A DNA stretch of 64,000 nt from Acidobacteriota bacterium (GTDB lineage: Bacteria > Acidobacteriota > Terriglobia > Terriglobales > Acidobacteriaceae), in the NCBI GenBank assembly GCA_021793405.1, contig JAJYSV010000002.1, positions 62,001-126,000 of the forward strand, given 5' to 3'. This document shows, piece after piece, positions 27,453 through 35,471 of this stretch. The notes beneath the pieces were generated by a model, which was given only the letters and a program-made list of their open reading frames with translations, had not been told where the DNA came from and ran no database searches. Each line of letters opens with the position of its first letter. Positions within the stretch are counted from its first letter, which is position 1. Made by a program: the position numbers and the translations under genes.

Positions 27453-28089
27453 ATCCGCAGGAGATGGCTTGCTCGAAGGCTGGGTCGAGGGGCGCCAGTT
27501 GGCCCGTAGCTTTTTCGATGCTCCGCCGGAGCAGGTAGCGCGCGAATTGCTGGGGAAAATTCTGGTGCGCCGCGACACCGAGGAACGACTCATTGGACGT
27601 ATCGTCGAAACTGAAGCCTACCTTGGCGAACACGACCCCGCCGCCCACGCCGCCAGCGGTCGCACCGCGCGCAATGCGGTTCTGTACGGTCCACCCGGTC
27701 ATGCCTACGTGTACAGCATTTATGGCCTGCACTATTGCATCAATGTGAGTTGTCTGCCCGAAGGTATTCCGGGCTGCGTTTTGTTGCGCGCGCTGGAGCC
27801 GCTGAAGGGCTCCCCTGAGATGCGGCGCAACCGCGGGATGAGCGCGTCGACGGACCTCCATCAACTCGCGTCCGGACCGGGTAAACTGTGCCAGGCCTTC
27901 GGCATTACCCGTGCCGCAGATAACGGGCTCGATCTTACCAGCGCCGAGAGTCCGCTGGGTTTGGTTGAAGACGATTTTGAATGCGGAGAAGTTGCGGTGA
28001 CGCCGCGCATTGGCATTCGCAAGGCCGCCGACCTGCCGCTACGATTTTTTCTTGCTGGGCACGCGTGTGTTTCCACTCGCGGGCGATAG
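27430..28089 (+). CDS. 3-methyladenine DNA glycosylase (AAG/MPG family)
   Basis: 219-aa monofunctional base-excision glycosylase that removes alkylated purines. It contains ELLGKILVRRD, the catalytic glutamate in GRIVETEAYLGEHDPAAHA, the intercalating-tyrosine block YGPPGHAYVYSIYGLHYCINV and the late LASGPGKLCQAFGI motif. The ATG at 27430 lies inside the last codons of bcp and starts close to the conserved core. Together with bcp this is a small oxidative/alkylation damage unit. Confidence 0.93.
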   Translation: MPNPPAPESAGDGLLEGWVEGRQLARSFFDAPPEQVARELLGKILVRRDTEERLIGRIVETEAYLGEHDPAAHAASGRTARNAVLYGPPGHAYVYSIYGLHYCINVSCLPEGIPGCVLLRALEPLKGSPEMRRNRGMSASTDLHQLASGPGKLCQAFGITRAADNGLDLTSAESPLGLVEDDFECGEVAVTPRIGIRKAADLPLRFFLAGHACVSTRGR

Positions 28090-28123
28090 GCCTGCTTCGA
28101 CAATTCGGACATCGCTACGTGCA

Positions 28124-29119
28124 TCAGGAACCTTGCACATCAGATGCTGGAATTTTGAGGCAGAGTATAAATGGTCGCAATGCAGCGCCCAACCGTGGTC
28201 CCCAAGTTAGAAGCCACTCGTGTTGGGCATTCCACTCTCGGTGGTCCCTGCTTTTCTCATCGCCTGGCATGTAGAACTCGATCCTAGATGCCTGTTTGTC
28301 GGGTAGTTCCTCCCATGATAATGGCTGCCCAAAGGCTTTCTCTATTTCGTCTTTTTGCTCGTGGAGTATCTTGAAGGCGGTCTTAGCTTGCGACTTGTCG
28401 ATGTAGATTTCCAGCCGAAGGCTCTTGTCCCACGGGAAGGTTGCATTTAGAGCAAAGCTCGGATTTCCGCCTCGAAGTGTTTCAAAAGTCTGCCAGTTCC
28501 CACGGTAAGGCTCACGTTCGGCAAGGGCCGGATAGTGCCCCTTCGCTTTCATAACAAGTGCTCCCCAGTATTCTTTCCAGAGACGCTGAAATTCTTTCTC
28601 ATCTCCCCCGGCTGCTTGTTTTGCTGTCTGGGTACGCTTGCTCCAGTCATTGGGCTTCGCCACGACCAAGAAGTCCGGGGCAAGTGGGCTGTCGCCAATC
28701 TTGTAAAGCTCGACCTGTACGCCGAAGAAAGCGAAGTCCTCTGTCGTCGCACGGTTGAGAAAGTCAATTGCTGCGCGATGCTCCTCGCGAAAATTCTCGG
28801 CAATCCAAACGATGGTGTGGGCATCGAGGCCGGCCGCGTAAGTCAACAACTGACCCAGATGACTGTGGTCTGTCGGCGTAACCTGATTCTCTATCAGGAC
28901 CCATCGCTCTGTGTCCGGCTCCTTGGCGAGAATGTCAGCGTAGAACGTTCCCACCTCCTTCTCTACCGCTTCTAACTGGAGCGGAATCCCTATCTTTTCT
29001 GCGAGTAGGTCCAAATTCCCTTTTTCCGCCAACCACGGAGTGAAATTGGTGGCCTCGTTCGGCCAAGCTGTTCGAAGAGTCACTCGCTCAAGACGAGCAA
29101 GAGGAGTCGTACTGTTCAT
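28124..29119 (-). CDS. DUF4268 protein, predicted PD-(D/E)xK nuclease-like
   Basis: 331-aa protein. The N-terminal half resembles a restriction-nuclease fold: FYADIL (Asp62), VLIENQ (Glu77, Gln79) and a following helix with QLLTYAAGL, the D...ExQ pattern of PD-(D/E)xK enzymes. The C-terminal part (about 185-310) is the DUF4268-type region with LRLEIYIDKSQAKTAF. Such proteins are often found near R-M and phage-defence genes, so a defence role is possible but not shown. Base composition is lower in GC than panC and the glycosylase gene, and a 34-bp tandem duplication lies at its 5' edge, suggesting insertion between housekeeping genes. Confidence 0.75.
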   Translation of the reverse strand: MNSTTPLARLERVTLRTAWPNEATNFTPWLAEKGNLDLLAEKIGIPLQLEAVEKEVGTFYADILAKEPDTERWVLIENQVTPTDHSHLGQLLTYAAGLDAHTIVWIAENFREEHRAAIDFLNRATTEDFAFFGVQVELYKIGDSPLAPDFLVVAKPNDWSKRTQTAKQAAGGDEKEFQRLWKEYWGALVMKAKGHYPALAEREPYRGNWQTFETLRGGNPSFALNATFPWDKSLRLEIYIDKSQAKTAFKILHEQKDEIEKAFGQPLSWEELPDKQASRIEFYMPGDEKSRDHREWNAQHEWLLTWGPRLGAALRPFILCLKIPASDVQGS

Positions 29120-29157
29120 TCATTAGCCTCGATTCCAAAACCAGGGACTACAAGCAT
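29116..29157 (-). CDS. possible 13-codon leader ORF coupled to the DUF4268 gene
   Basis: Within the 34-bp duplication, an ATG at 29157 reads MLVVPGFGIEANE and its TGA overlaps the ATG of the DUF4268 gene (ATGA). GAGG lies 3 nt before this ATG, and a second GAGG lies 7 nt before the downstream gene. The leader exists only because the 34-bp unit is doubled. It could couple translation or be accidental. Confidence 0.35.
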   Translation of the reverse strand: MLVVPGFGIEANE

Positions 29158-29188
29158 TAGCCTCGATTCCAAAACCAGGGACTACAAG
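29121..29188. repeat. perfect 34-bp tandem direct repeat at the 3' end of panC
   Basis: Copies at 29121-29154 and 29155-29188 are identical over all 34 bases. The distal copy includes the panC stop codon (29182-29184); the proximal one ends 1 bp from the DUF4268 start codon. It may be a replication-slippage duplication or the mark of an insertion event. Confidence 0.95.
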
Positions 29189-30054
29189 GAGGTCTTTGAG
29201 CATAGCAGAACATTATCAATCAATCGCGTGCCGCCGACATACGCAGCGATGGCGAGCAGCCCGCCTGCGGCGACATTCTCCAGCGGTAGCAACGTGTCCG
29301 GGTTGATCACGGCCAGGTAATCCACGCGCACCGCGGGCTCTGCTTCCAGAGTCGACCGCATGGTTTTGAGCAGGGCGGCCGCACGATGTTCGCCGTGATC
29401 GGCGAGAGTTTGCGCCGCCTGCAGGGCACGAAAGAGCGAGAGGGCCTGCCGCCGTTCCTCCGCTGATAGATAGCGGTTGCGCGAACTCATCGCCAGGCCA
29501 TCCGGCTCGCGTACGGTGGGGCAAATCACCATCTCGACGGGAAAATCGAGATCGCGCACCATCTTCCGTAGCACGGCTATCTGGGCGGCGTCTTTCTGTC
29601 CAAAGAAGGCAAAATCCGGCTGCACAATATGAAACAGCTTGGCAACCACGGTGGCCACGCCTCGAAAATGCCCCGGACGGGAAGCTCCATCGAGCCGCTC
29701 GCTCACTCCTTCGACATCCACAAAGGTCGAAGCGCCCGCTGGATACATCGCGTCCGCCGTAGGAGTGAAGACTACATCAACGCGCTCATCTTCGAGCATC
29801 TGGCAATCCTGTTCCAGCGTGCGCGGATAGCGGCTGAAATCCTCATTGGGGCCGAACTGGGTCGGGTTCACGAAGATGGACGCGACAACCACGTTGCAAC
29901 CTTGGCGCGCGGCCAGCACCAGCGAACGATGCCCAGCATGGAGCGCGCCCATGGTGGGAACAAAACCGACGCTGCGTGGAAGAGGCGATCCTCCGACGGC
30001 CCGCAGCGTGCGCAGCGCGGCTCGAAGCCCTGAGATATCGGAAATAATTTGCAT
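29182..30054 (-). CDS. panC: pantothenate synthetase
   Basis: 290-aa ligase joining pantoate and beta-alanine with ATP to form pantothenate, the last step before CoA synthesis. Motifs: VPTMGALHAGHRSL (ATP-binding HIGH-like), SIFVNPTQFGPNEDFSRYPR, FGQKDAAQIAVLRKMVRDL and EPDGLAMSSRNRYLS with the KMSKS-like loop. It follows panB by 12 bp, forming a panB-panC operon. Its last codons lie in the duplicated 34-bp block, so the extreme C-terminus (LLCSKTSL) may have been altered. Confidence 0.96.
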   Translation of the reverse strand: MQIISDISGLRAALRTLRAVGGSPLPRSVGFVPTMGALHAGHRSLVLAARQGCNVVVASIFVNPTQFGPNEDFSRYPRTLEQDCQMLEDERVDVVFTPTADAMYPAGASTFVDVEGVSERLDGASRPGHFRGVATVVAKLFHIVQPDFAFFGQKDAAQIAVLRKMVRDLDFPVEMVICPTVREPDGLAMSSRNRYLSAEERRQALSLFRALQAAQTLADHGEHRAAALLKTMRSTLEAEPAVRVDYLAVINPDTLLPLENVAAGGLLAIAAYVGGTRLIDNVLLCSKTSL

Positions 30055-30066
30055 GAACGAGAACGC

Positions 30067-31017
30067 CTACGCCTTGCGAGGTTGCCGGATCGCAGCTGGA
30101 ACGGTCGCGGCGCGAGCGGTAGCGCCTCGAACAAAGTTGCCGCGTGCTTCCGCGGATAGATGATAGCTTTCCGCATCGCTGGGAAAGCTGCGCGTCTCCA
30201 CATCCTTGCGATAGGCTTCCACCGCATTGCGCATCAGCGAAGCCGCGTCCCCGTAACGACGCACAAACTTCGCCGCGGGAGCAAAGCTCAGGTTCAGAAG
30301 ATCGTGCAGCACGAGGATTTGGCCATCGCATTCTGGCCCGGCGCCAATGCCAATGGTAGGAATGTTCAACTCCGCCGTGATGCGCGCGGCGACTTCGCGC
30401 GGCACGCCTTCCAGCACCAGGAGGGCCGCGCCCGCCGCTTCCAGAGCCAATGCATCTCCAACCAACTGCTCGGCAGCGGGCACGGTCTTGCCCTGGACGC
30501 GGTATCCGCCCATGCGATGCAGCGATTGCGGTGTCAACCCAAGATGTCCGATCACGGAGATTTCTGCGTCTGTCAGCCGTGCAATCAAGTCCACGCGATT
30601 GCGGCCGCCTTCCACCTTCACCGCTTCCGCGCCCGCTTCCTTCACAAATCGCAAGGCGTTGCGCACACCCTGACTTACATCCTCGTGATACGAGGCATAT
30701 GGCATGTCCGCAGCCAGGAGTGCCCGGCGAACTCCGCGGCGTACCGCGCGCGTGCAGAGAAGCATTTCCTCCATGGTGACCGGCAGGGTGCTTTCGTACC
30801 CCAGCATCACCATGCCGAGCGAGTCACCCACCAGGACGAGATCGACGCTGGCTTCGTCCACCAGCCGCGCCATGGCGTAGTCGTAGGCCGTCAGCGCCGA
30901 AATGGGCACATGGTGGCGCTTCTTTTCCTGCAATGTTGGGAGGGTGACTTTCAGTGAGGTCGAGGGAGGTACAGAATGCGCGGCACCATCGGTGGTGCGC
31001 GGTTCGGTCAAGCTCAT
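30067..31017 (-). CDS. panB: 3-methyl-2-oxobutanoate hydroxymethyltransferase
   Basis: 316-aa TIM-barrel enzyme that makes ketopantoate from alpha-ketoisovalerate and methylene-tetrahydrofolate. Motifs: ISALTAYDYAMARLVDEA, LVGDSLGMVMLGYESTLPVT, VKVEGGR (metal/substrate lysine region), SVIGHLGLTPQSLHRMGGY and IPTIGIGAGPECDGQILVLHD. The ATG at 31017 has GGAG 6 nt upstream; the longer frame from 31203 is rejected. The C-terminal 30 residues beyond the barrel are Ala/Arg-rich. Confidence 0.95.
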   Translation of the reverse strand: MSLTEPRTTDGAAHSVPPSTSLKVTLPTLQEKKRHHVPISALTAYDYAMARLVDEASVDLVLVGDSLGMVMLGYESTLPVTMEEMLLCTRAVRRGVRRALLAADMPYASYHEDVSQGVRNALRFVKEAGAEAVKVEGGRNRVDLIARLTDAEISVIGHLGLTPQSLHRMGGYRVQGKTVPAAEQLVGDALALEAAGAALLVLEGVPREVAARITAELNIPTIGIGAGPECDGQILVLHDLLNLSFAPAAKFVRRYGDAASLMRNAVEAYRKDVETRSFPSDAESYHLSAEARGNFVRGATARAATVPAAIRQPRKA

Positions 31018-31341
31018 AAAATTCTCCAGTGCAGTTCCCTGATTGCCGAGGTACTGGCAATGCGTGGGATACCGCCCGTAACGAACCTCAGAATACGCCG
31101 ATCGTCGCCTCCGGTACAAATTCGGAAGACTGATCATGGACCAGTTGAAATTGCGTCCAGGCACTTTTTTCTGTCCAGGGCAACCGCCAGCCGATGCTCG
31201 CATCTTAAATCATCGGAAACGTGGTCCAGAAACTAACGATTTTACTGGGTAACCGTCCACCTCTCAGTCAGACGCCATAATCTGGCGCCCGAAATGCACG
31301 CCAACGGGGCAAATCGAGCCCGTCCGTCTAGGAGGCCCAGC

Positions 31342-32232
31342 ATGAAGGGTATTGGGTACGCTCTCTCTTTGGTTCTGCTCTCCGCGCCGATCACCGGATA
31401 TGCCGCAGAACAGCTAATTCCGGCTGGCTCTCTGATCCAATGCACCGTTTCAGGGCCAAAACTGTCTTCAAAGAACGTCGAAGTCGGCGACCCTGTTCTT
31501 TGTCAGATAAGCCACTTTCAGCTCTACGGTCGTTCCGTATTTCCCTATGGCAGCTATCTGGTCGGTCAGTTTCAAGACTACAAGGACCCCGGTCACTTTG
31601 TCGGTAAAGGCTGGATGGACCTGGAGTTTGACCGGGTGGCCATGCCGTCCGACCAGGAAGTACCGATTAAAGCCAAGGTTGTATATGTGCCTGGATATCC
31701 TGTAGATAAAAAGGGCAGAATCGACGGAAAAGGCCATCCCGTGCGGGACACTCTCGCGTGGTCGATTCCCGTTTTGTGGCCGATCGATCTGCTGAACCTC
31801 CCACGGCGCGGGCCGCGTCCCGTGCTGAAGGCGGAAACGCGTCTCACCCTCAAAATCATGGAGGATGTGAGAGTTTCGCCGTCGCAGCAGGCCCCGCTCA
31901 ATTCCGAGGGCTTTGCTCGTCGTGCTCCCATGTCGTATTCACCTCCGGCTACCGCACTGGCCTTGAAGCAACGTCCTATCAGGTATGGATACGCTGCAAC
32001 ATCTGCCGCAACGCAGGTAGGTGAATTGACACCGCCGACCGCGCTCGTGACCCGAGACGGCTATATACGGTGGACGGACCGTTACTGGTTTGAGGGTGGG
32101 GCGCGGGTGGTCTATGTCGCCGCCAACGGGCATGCCTACACTTTCCCCATTAGCCACTTGGACCTGGCAAGGACCATCGCGATCAATCGAGAACATGGGG
32201 TCAATTTTGTCGTTCGTTCCGAGCGATATTGA
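31342..32232 (+). CDS. secreted protein of unknown function
   Basis: 296-aa protein with a signal peptide (MKGIGYALSLVLLSAPITGY, cleavage near AEQ). The mature part starts LIPAGSLIQCTVSGPKLSSK and has ILTVGDPVLC-like and SVFPYGSYLVGQFQDYKDPG segments, resembling the beta-rich TrbI-like IPAGT...QL patterns in which surface or secretion-associated proteins set pore or lipid contacts; this likeness is weak. A strong AGGAGG lies 5-6 nt before the ATG. No neighbour suggests a role. Confidence 0.7.
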   Translation: MKGIGYALSLVLLSAPITGYAAEQLIPAGSLIQCTVSGPKLSSKNVEVGDPVLCQISHFQLYGRSVFPYGSYLVGQFQDYKDPGHFVGKGWMDLEFDRVAMPSDQEVPIKAKVVYVPGYPVDKKGRIDGKGHPVRDTLAWSIPVLWPIDLLNLPRRGPRPVLKAETRLTLKIMEDVRVSPSQQAPLNSEGFARRAPMSYSPPATALALKQRPIRYGYAATSAATQVGELTPPTALVTRDGYIRWTDRYWFEGGARVVYVAANGHAYTFPISHLDLARTIAINREHGVNFVVRSERY

Positions 32233-32783
32233 GGCTCGATACTGCGCATGAAACTCTGCCGGACGCGCCCGCCGCGGCGCGTATCGTGCGTCCGATCTGA
32301 GGCACTGGGCGATGCGGGAGCGAAAGATGGGGATTCTACATTGATCGCTCAATGCGGGTCGATAGGGGCGCGGGCGATCCAATCACGCCGATGGAGTGAC
32401 GCGCGGCGAACCCACTTCATCCTGATTCTGAAATAACATTTTCTACCCTCCCATCCAGAAGCGATTGCTGGCGCGGGTCAATGGTCCAACGCCGCGATTC
32501 TGAAGACGTGCGCACGCCTCGTGATAGGGGCCAACGTGCCGCAGCGAAGTGGGGATTCTGCGGTACATATGCGGCAGCCAGCGAATCGCTCTTGCGGCGG
32601 CGCGCCGTTCCCGTGGCGTGTATGTGTGTTCCATATTCCGATTAGATTCAGAACACGGAGAGATCGGACAACAAAGATCAAACACGCTTAGAGTATCGGG
32701 GGCCCCGTCACCCGCGTCACGCCGCGCTTTCTCTAGATTTTTCATGGAACTGTTTCGTTCGGCTTATCGTAACTCTCAACAGG
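32233..32783. other. 550-bp region without a supported gene
   Basis: The longest candidate is a minus-strand frame at 32443-32745 (best ATG near 32634, about 63 aa, very Arg-rich) without a Shine-Dalgarno or recognisable motif, so it is not called. The promoter of the following plus-strand gene probably lies here. No tRNA or clear repeat was seen. Confidence 0.4.
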
Positions 32784-34106
32784 ATGCAGCGACTCTATAG
32801 CTGGCCATGGGTGGAAGCGCAGGTTGCGCAGACCGTCGAGATTTGGGGCGACTGCGCTGGGCGATCGGCGCTGGGCGGCCCGCAGTACTGCGCGCACGAG
32901 CAGCGGAAGCGCGAGAAGGCGTACGACGAAGCCTTGCGAGTGGTTGAGCGGGAGGTCAGGCGAACTCCTCGGAGTAGGAAAGAACGCTTGGAAACCCAGG
33001 CTCAAATCACCGCCGCATTCGCGCGATTCTCGACGACTGCACTCGGCCTGGAAAAGGAAGCAGTTGATTTGCTTACCGACGAATTTCTGCCGGTAGGGAC
33101 GAAACTTGCACGGTGGGCGCGACGGTTTGATCCAAGCCTGAGCATGGCCGATATTACACAGGCATGCCGCAATGCCTGGACAGCTTGCGGGTTGCAGCCG
33201 CTGCTCGGGGAGCGCGTCGGAATCACACCATCCATCCTGGGCTATAGCCTGCTGTATCCGTACAGCGACAACTATCTGGATGACGCGGATGTATCCGCAG
33301 AGGCGAAACTGCGGTTCAGTCAGCATTTTCGCGACCGGCTGCGCGGCCAGAGGGCTTCCGCGGAGGACGATCGCGAGGCTGCGATATGCACCTTGGTCAG
33401 CTTGATCGAAGAGCAATATCCGCGTGAGGAATATCCGGAGGTCTTCGACTGCTTGCTGGCGATTCATCGCGCCCAGGAGGAAAGCATCGCGCAACTGGGG
33501 AGTTGCAACGACTGCGATGAAGCCGGGGTGCTGACGATGAGTTGCGCCAAAGGCGGCAGCTCTGTGATGGCGGACGCTTGTCTGGCTCGTGGCTGGCTGA
33601 GCGAGCAAGAAAGCCGATTCTCATTTGAATGGGGCGTGCTGCTGCAATTGGGAGATGATTTGCAGGACGTGTGTCAGGATATTGGTCGCGGTTCGGTAAC
33701 TCTGTTCTCACGCAGAGCTGCGAAGGGCAAGCCGCTGGATTCGTTGGTCATGCAGTTGTTGAGTTTCAGCGGGCGAGTGGGAGAGCGGATGGATGACTTG
33801 CCCCACGGAACTCGCATGCTGCGAGATTTGCTGCGGATGAGTTGGCGGTCGCTGATCATCGGAGCCGTCGCAGAATCGCATGAATTCTTTTCGCTGGGGT
33901 TTGTTGACGAGGCGGAACGATGTTCTCCCTTTCGCTTCGGATTTCTGCGGGCCCGGCGTGAAAAACTATCGAGCCGGCAAGGTCTGTATGAGACTCTCTT
34001 CGATGCTTTCCTGGAGGCGTCGAACGATGGCGAAGACGAACTGCCTCGGCAAGAGTATAGAAGGCTTTCGAAGGTTGAGGCGGAAGCAAGCCTGCTAGGA
34101 GCGTGA
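32784..34106 (+). CDS. class I isoprenoid-synthase-like protein
   Basis: 440-aa all-helical-looking protein with paired aspartate-rich motifs of the trans-isoprenyl diphosphate synthase fold: DNYLDD at about 162-167 (DDxxD-like) and LQLGDDLQDVCQD at about 287-299, the counterpart of FQIxDDxxD. Spacing between them (about 125 residues) matches the fold, in which both motifs bind Mg2+ and diphosphate. The N-terminal 150 residues are helical with low similarity to known synthases. Six cysteines lie in the centre (including CNDC at 241-244). No terpene, carotenoid or hopanoid gene is adjacent. Substrate and product are unknown. Confidence 0.65.
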   Translation: MQRLYSWPWVEAQVAQTVEIWGDCAGRSALGGPQYCAHEQRKREKAYDEALRVVEREVRRTPRSRKERLETQAQITAAFARFSTTALGLEKEAVDLLTDEFLPVGTKLARWARRFDPSLSMADITQACRNAWTACGLQPLLGERVGITPSILGYSLLYPYSDNYLDDADVSAEAKLRFSQHFRDRLRGQRASAEDDREAAICTLVSLIEEQYPREEYPEVFDCLLAIHRAQEESIAQLGSCNDCDEAGVLTMSCAKGGSSVMADACLARGWLSEQESRFSFEWGVLLQLGDDLQDVCQDIGRGSVTLFSRRAAKGKPLDSLVMQLLSFSGRVGERMDDLPHGTRMLRDLLRMSWRSLIIGAVAESHEFFSLGFVDEAERCSPFRFGFLRARREKLSSRQGLYETLFDAFLEASNDGEDELPRQEYRRLSKVEAEASLLGA

Positions 34107-34147
34107 GCGTCGAGCGGATCCTTGCGGTGCGGTTGCGTGGCCTGGAC

Positions 34148-35038
34148 CTATTCTGCGGCGCGGGTCCAGTGGTCAGTGGCGATCTCTACCAGCGGACTTT
34201 CGAGCGCGGCAGTGGGAATTTCCGTCGCGGCGAGCGGTGCATTGCGATCGCTGTGCATGGTGGGGACGGCCGCGAGCAGACTACGCGTATATGGATGCTG
34301 TGGATTAGCAAACAACTGCGCGCATGTCGCCATTTCGACGATCTTGCCCTTGCGCATGACGGCGACCCGCTGCGCAATTTGAGCGACCACAGAAAGATCA
34401 TGTGAGATGAATAGCAGCGCAGCATTAGAGCGCTGCTTCAGCTCTCGCAACAGGTCGAGAATCTGCGCCTGCACTGTAACATCGAGAGCCGTCGTCGGCT
34501 CATCAGCAATCAGCAGACTGGGACGGTTGGCCAGCGCCATCGCGATCAGGATGCGTTGCCGCTGGCCACCGGAAAACTGGTGTGGATAATCGTCGAATCG
34601 CCGGCGAGGCTCGGGGATGGAAACCGACTCCAGGGCTTCGATTGCGCGCTGGCGAACTGCGGCCCTGGAAAGATCGCGCTGATGGATGCGAATGCCTTCA
34701 GCGATCTGTTTGCCAATTGACATCACTGGATTCAGCGCCGTCATCGGCTCTTGAAATACCATGGCGGCATCGCGGCCGCGACGCGCGACCATGTCTCGCT
34801 CTGGAAGCTTTAACCAATCTTCCTCGCGAAACCAGATGCTGCCGGTCACGTTGGCGCGCGGATCGAGCAAGCGCAGGATCGCCAGCGCGGTGACGGATTT
34901 TCCCGATCCAGACTCGCCCACCAGGGCCAGAGTCTCGCCGGGAGCAATTGAAAAACTCAGGTCATCGACAGCCGTGTGCCTTCCCGCATCGGAGGAAAAT
35001 GTGATCGAAAGATGGTCGACGCGGAGAAGAGACTGCAC
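34148..35038 (-). CDS. oligopeptide/dipeptide ABC transporter ATP-binding protein
   Basis: 296-aa ATPase of the OppD/DppD type. Walker A is GESGSGKS, the signature is FSGGQRQRILIAMAL, Walker B is LLIADEPTTALD, and the C-terminal HPYTRSLLAAVPT motif is characteristic of peptide and nickel importers. Permease, substrate-binding and second ATPase (OppF) genes are not adjacent, so it is an orphan here, either the end of a broken operon or paired with distant subunits. Confidence 0.9.
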   Translation of the reverse strand: MQSLLRVDHLSITFSSDAGRHTAVDDLSFSIAPGETLALVGESGSGKSVTALAILRLLDPRANVTGSIWFREEDWLKLPERDMVARRGRDAAMVFQEPMTALNPVMSIGKQIAEGIRIHQRDLSRAAVRQRAIEALESVSIPEPRRRFDDYPHQFSGGQRQRILIAMALANRPSLLIADEPTTALDVTVQAQILDLLRELKQRSNAALLFISHDLSVVAQIAQRVAVMRKGKIVEMATCAQLFANPQHPYTRSLLAAVPTMHSDRNAPLAATEIPTAALESPLVEIATDHWTRAAE

Positions 35039-35144
35039 GCGCTTATCTTAGAGCATCGTGTGGTGTAGGCGTGAAAAGGAGGGGTATAGTACAAGGCGAT
35101 TGGGGTTGACCTGGTCGCCGCGGAGCGCAGGAGCGGCATCTCAC

Positions 35145-35240
35145 GTGAAAAATTTAACGTACGAGGTCAATGTCGACGAGCCCGATGTTCGTTTTGGAAA
35201 CATGCTGCTGGAACATTTCGGCGGCACAAACGGCGAACTG
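35145..35240 (+). pseudogene. remnant of a manganese-catalase N-terminus
   Basis: From a GTG at 35145 the frame reads KNLTYEVNVDEPDVRFGNM, then LLEHFGGTNGEL. This closely resembles the start of manganese (non-haem) catalases, in which a helix with LLEQFGGANGEL precedes the first metal-binding helices. After GGTNGEL the sequence loses all likeness and no dimanganese ligands follow, so only about 32 codons remain. I infer deletion of the rest. Confidence 0.5.
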
Positions 35241-35471
35241 TTCCCGCATCTCATGACGGTGGTCGATATGTGCGGGGCGGAGATAGCCGAAAGACAGGCT
35301 CCTCCACGCCACCGCGCCCGGTCGGAGTGACAGGATTTCGCCGGCAACAAATCGTGCACTTTCAACGGAATGAGGGGTTGGAGTGACTCTGCTTGCGGAA
35401 GCAGTCTGGAGCCCGTTCCGCCGGAGTTGGATCCGAGCTACACTCGTGGTTGCGGGATCGCTTTCCTTTCT

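Noticed and set aside
32443-32745. Minus-strand ORF of up to 100 codons
   Set aside because: Arg-rich, no ribosome site and no recognisable motif; probably non-coding.
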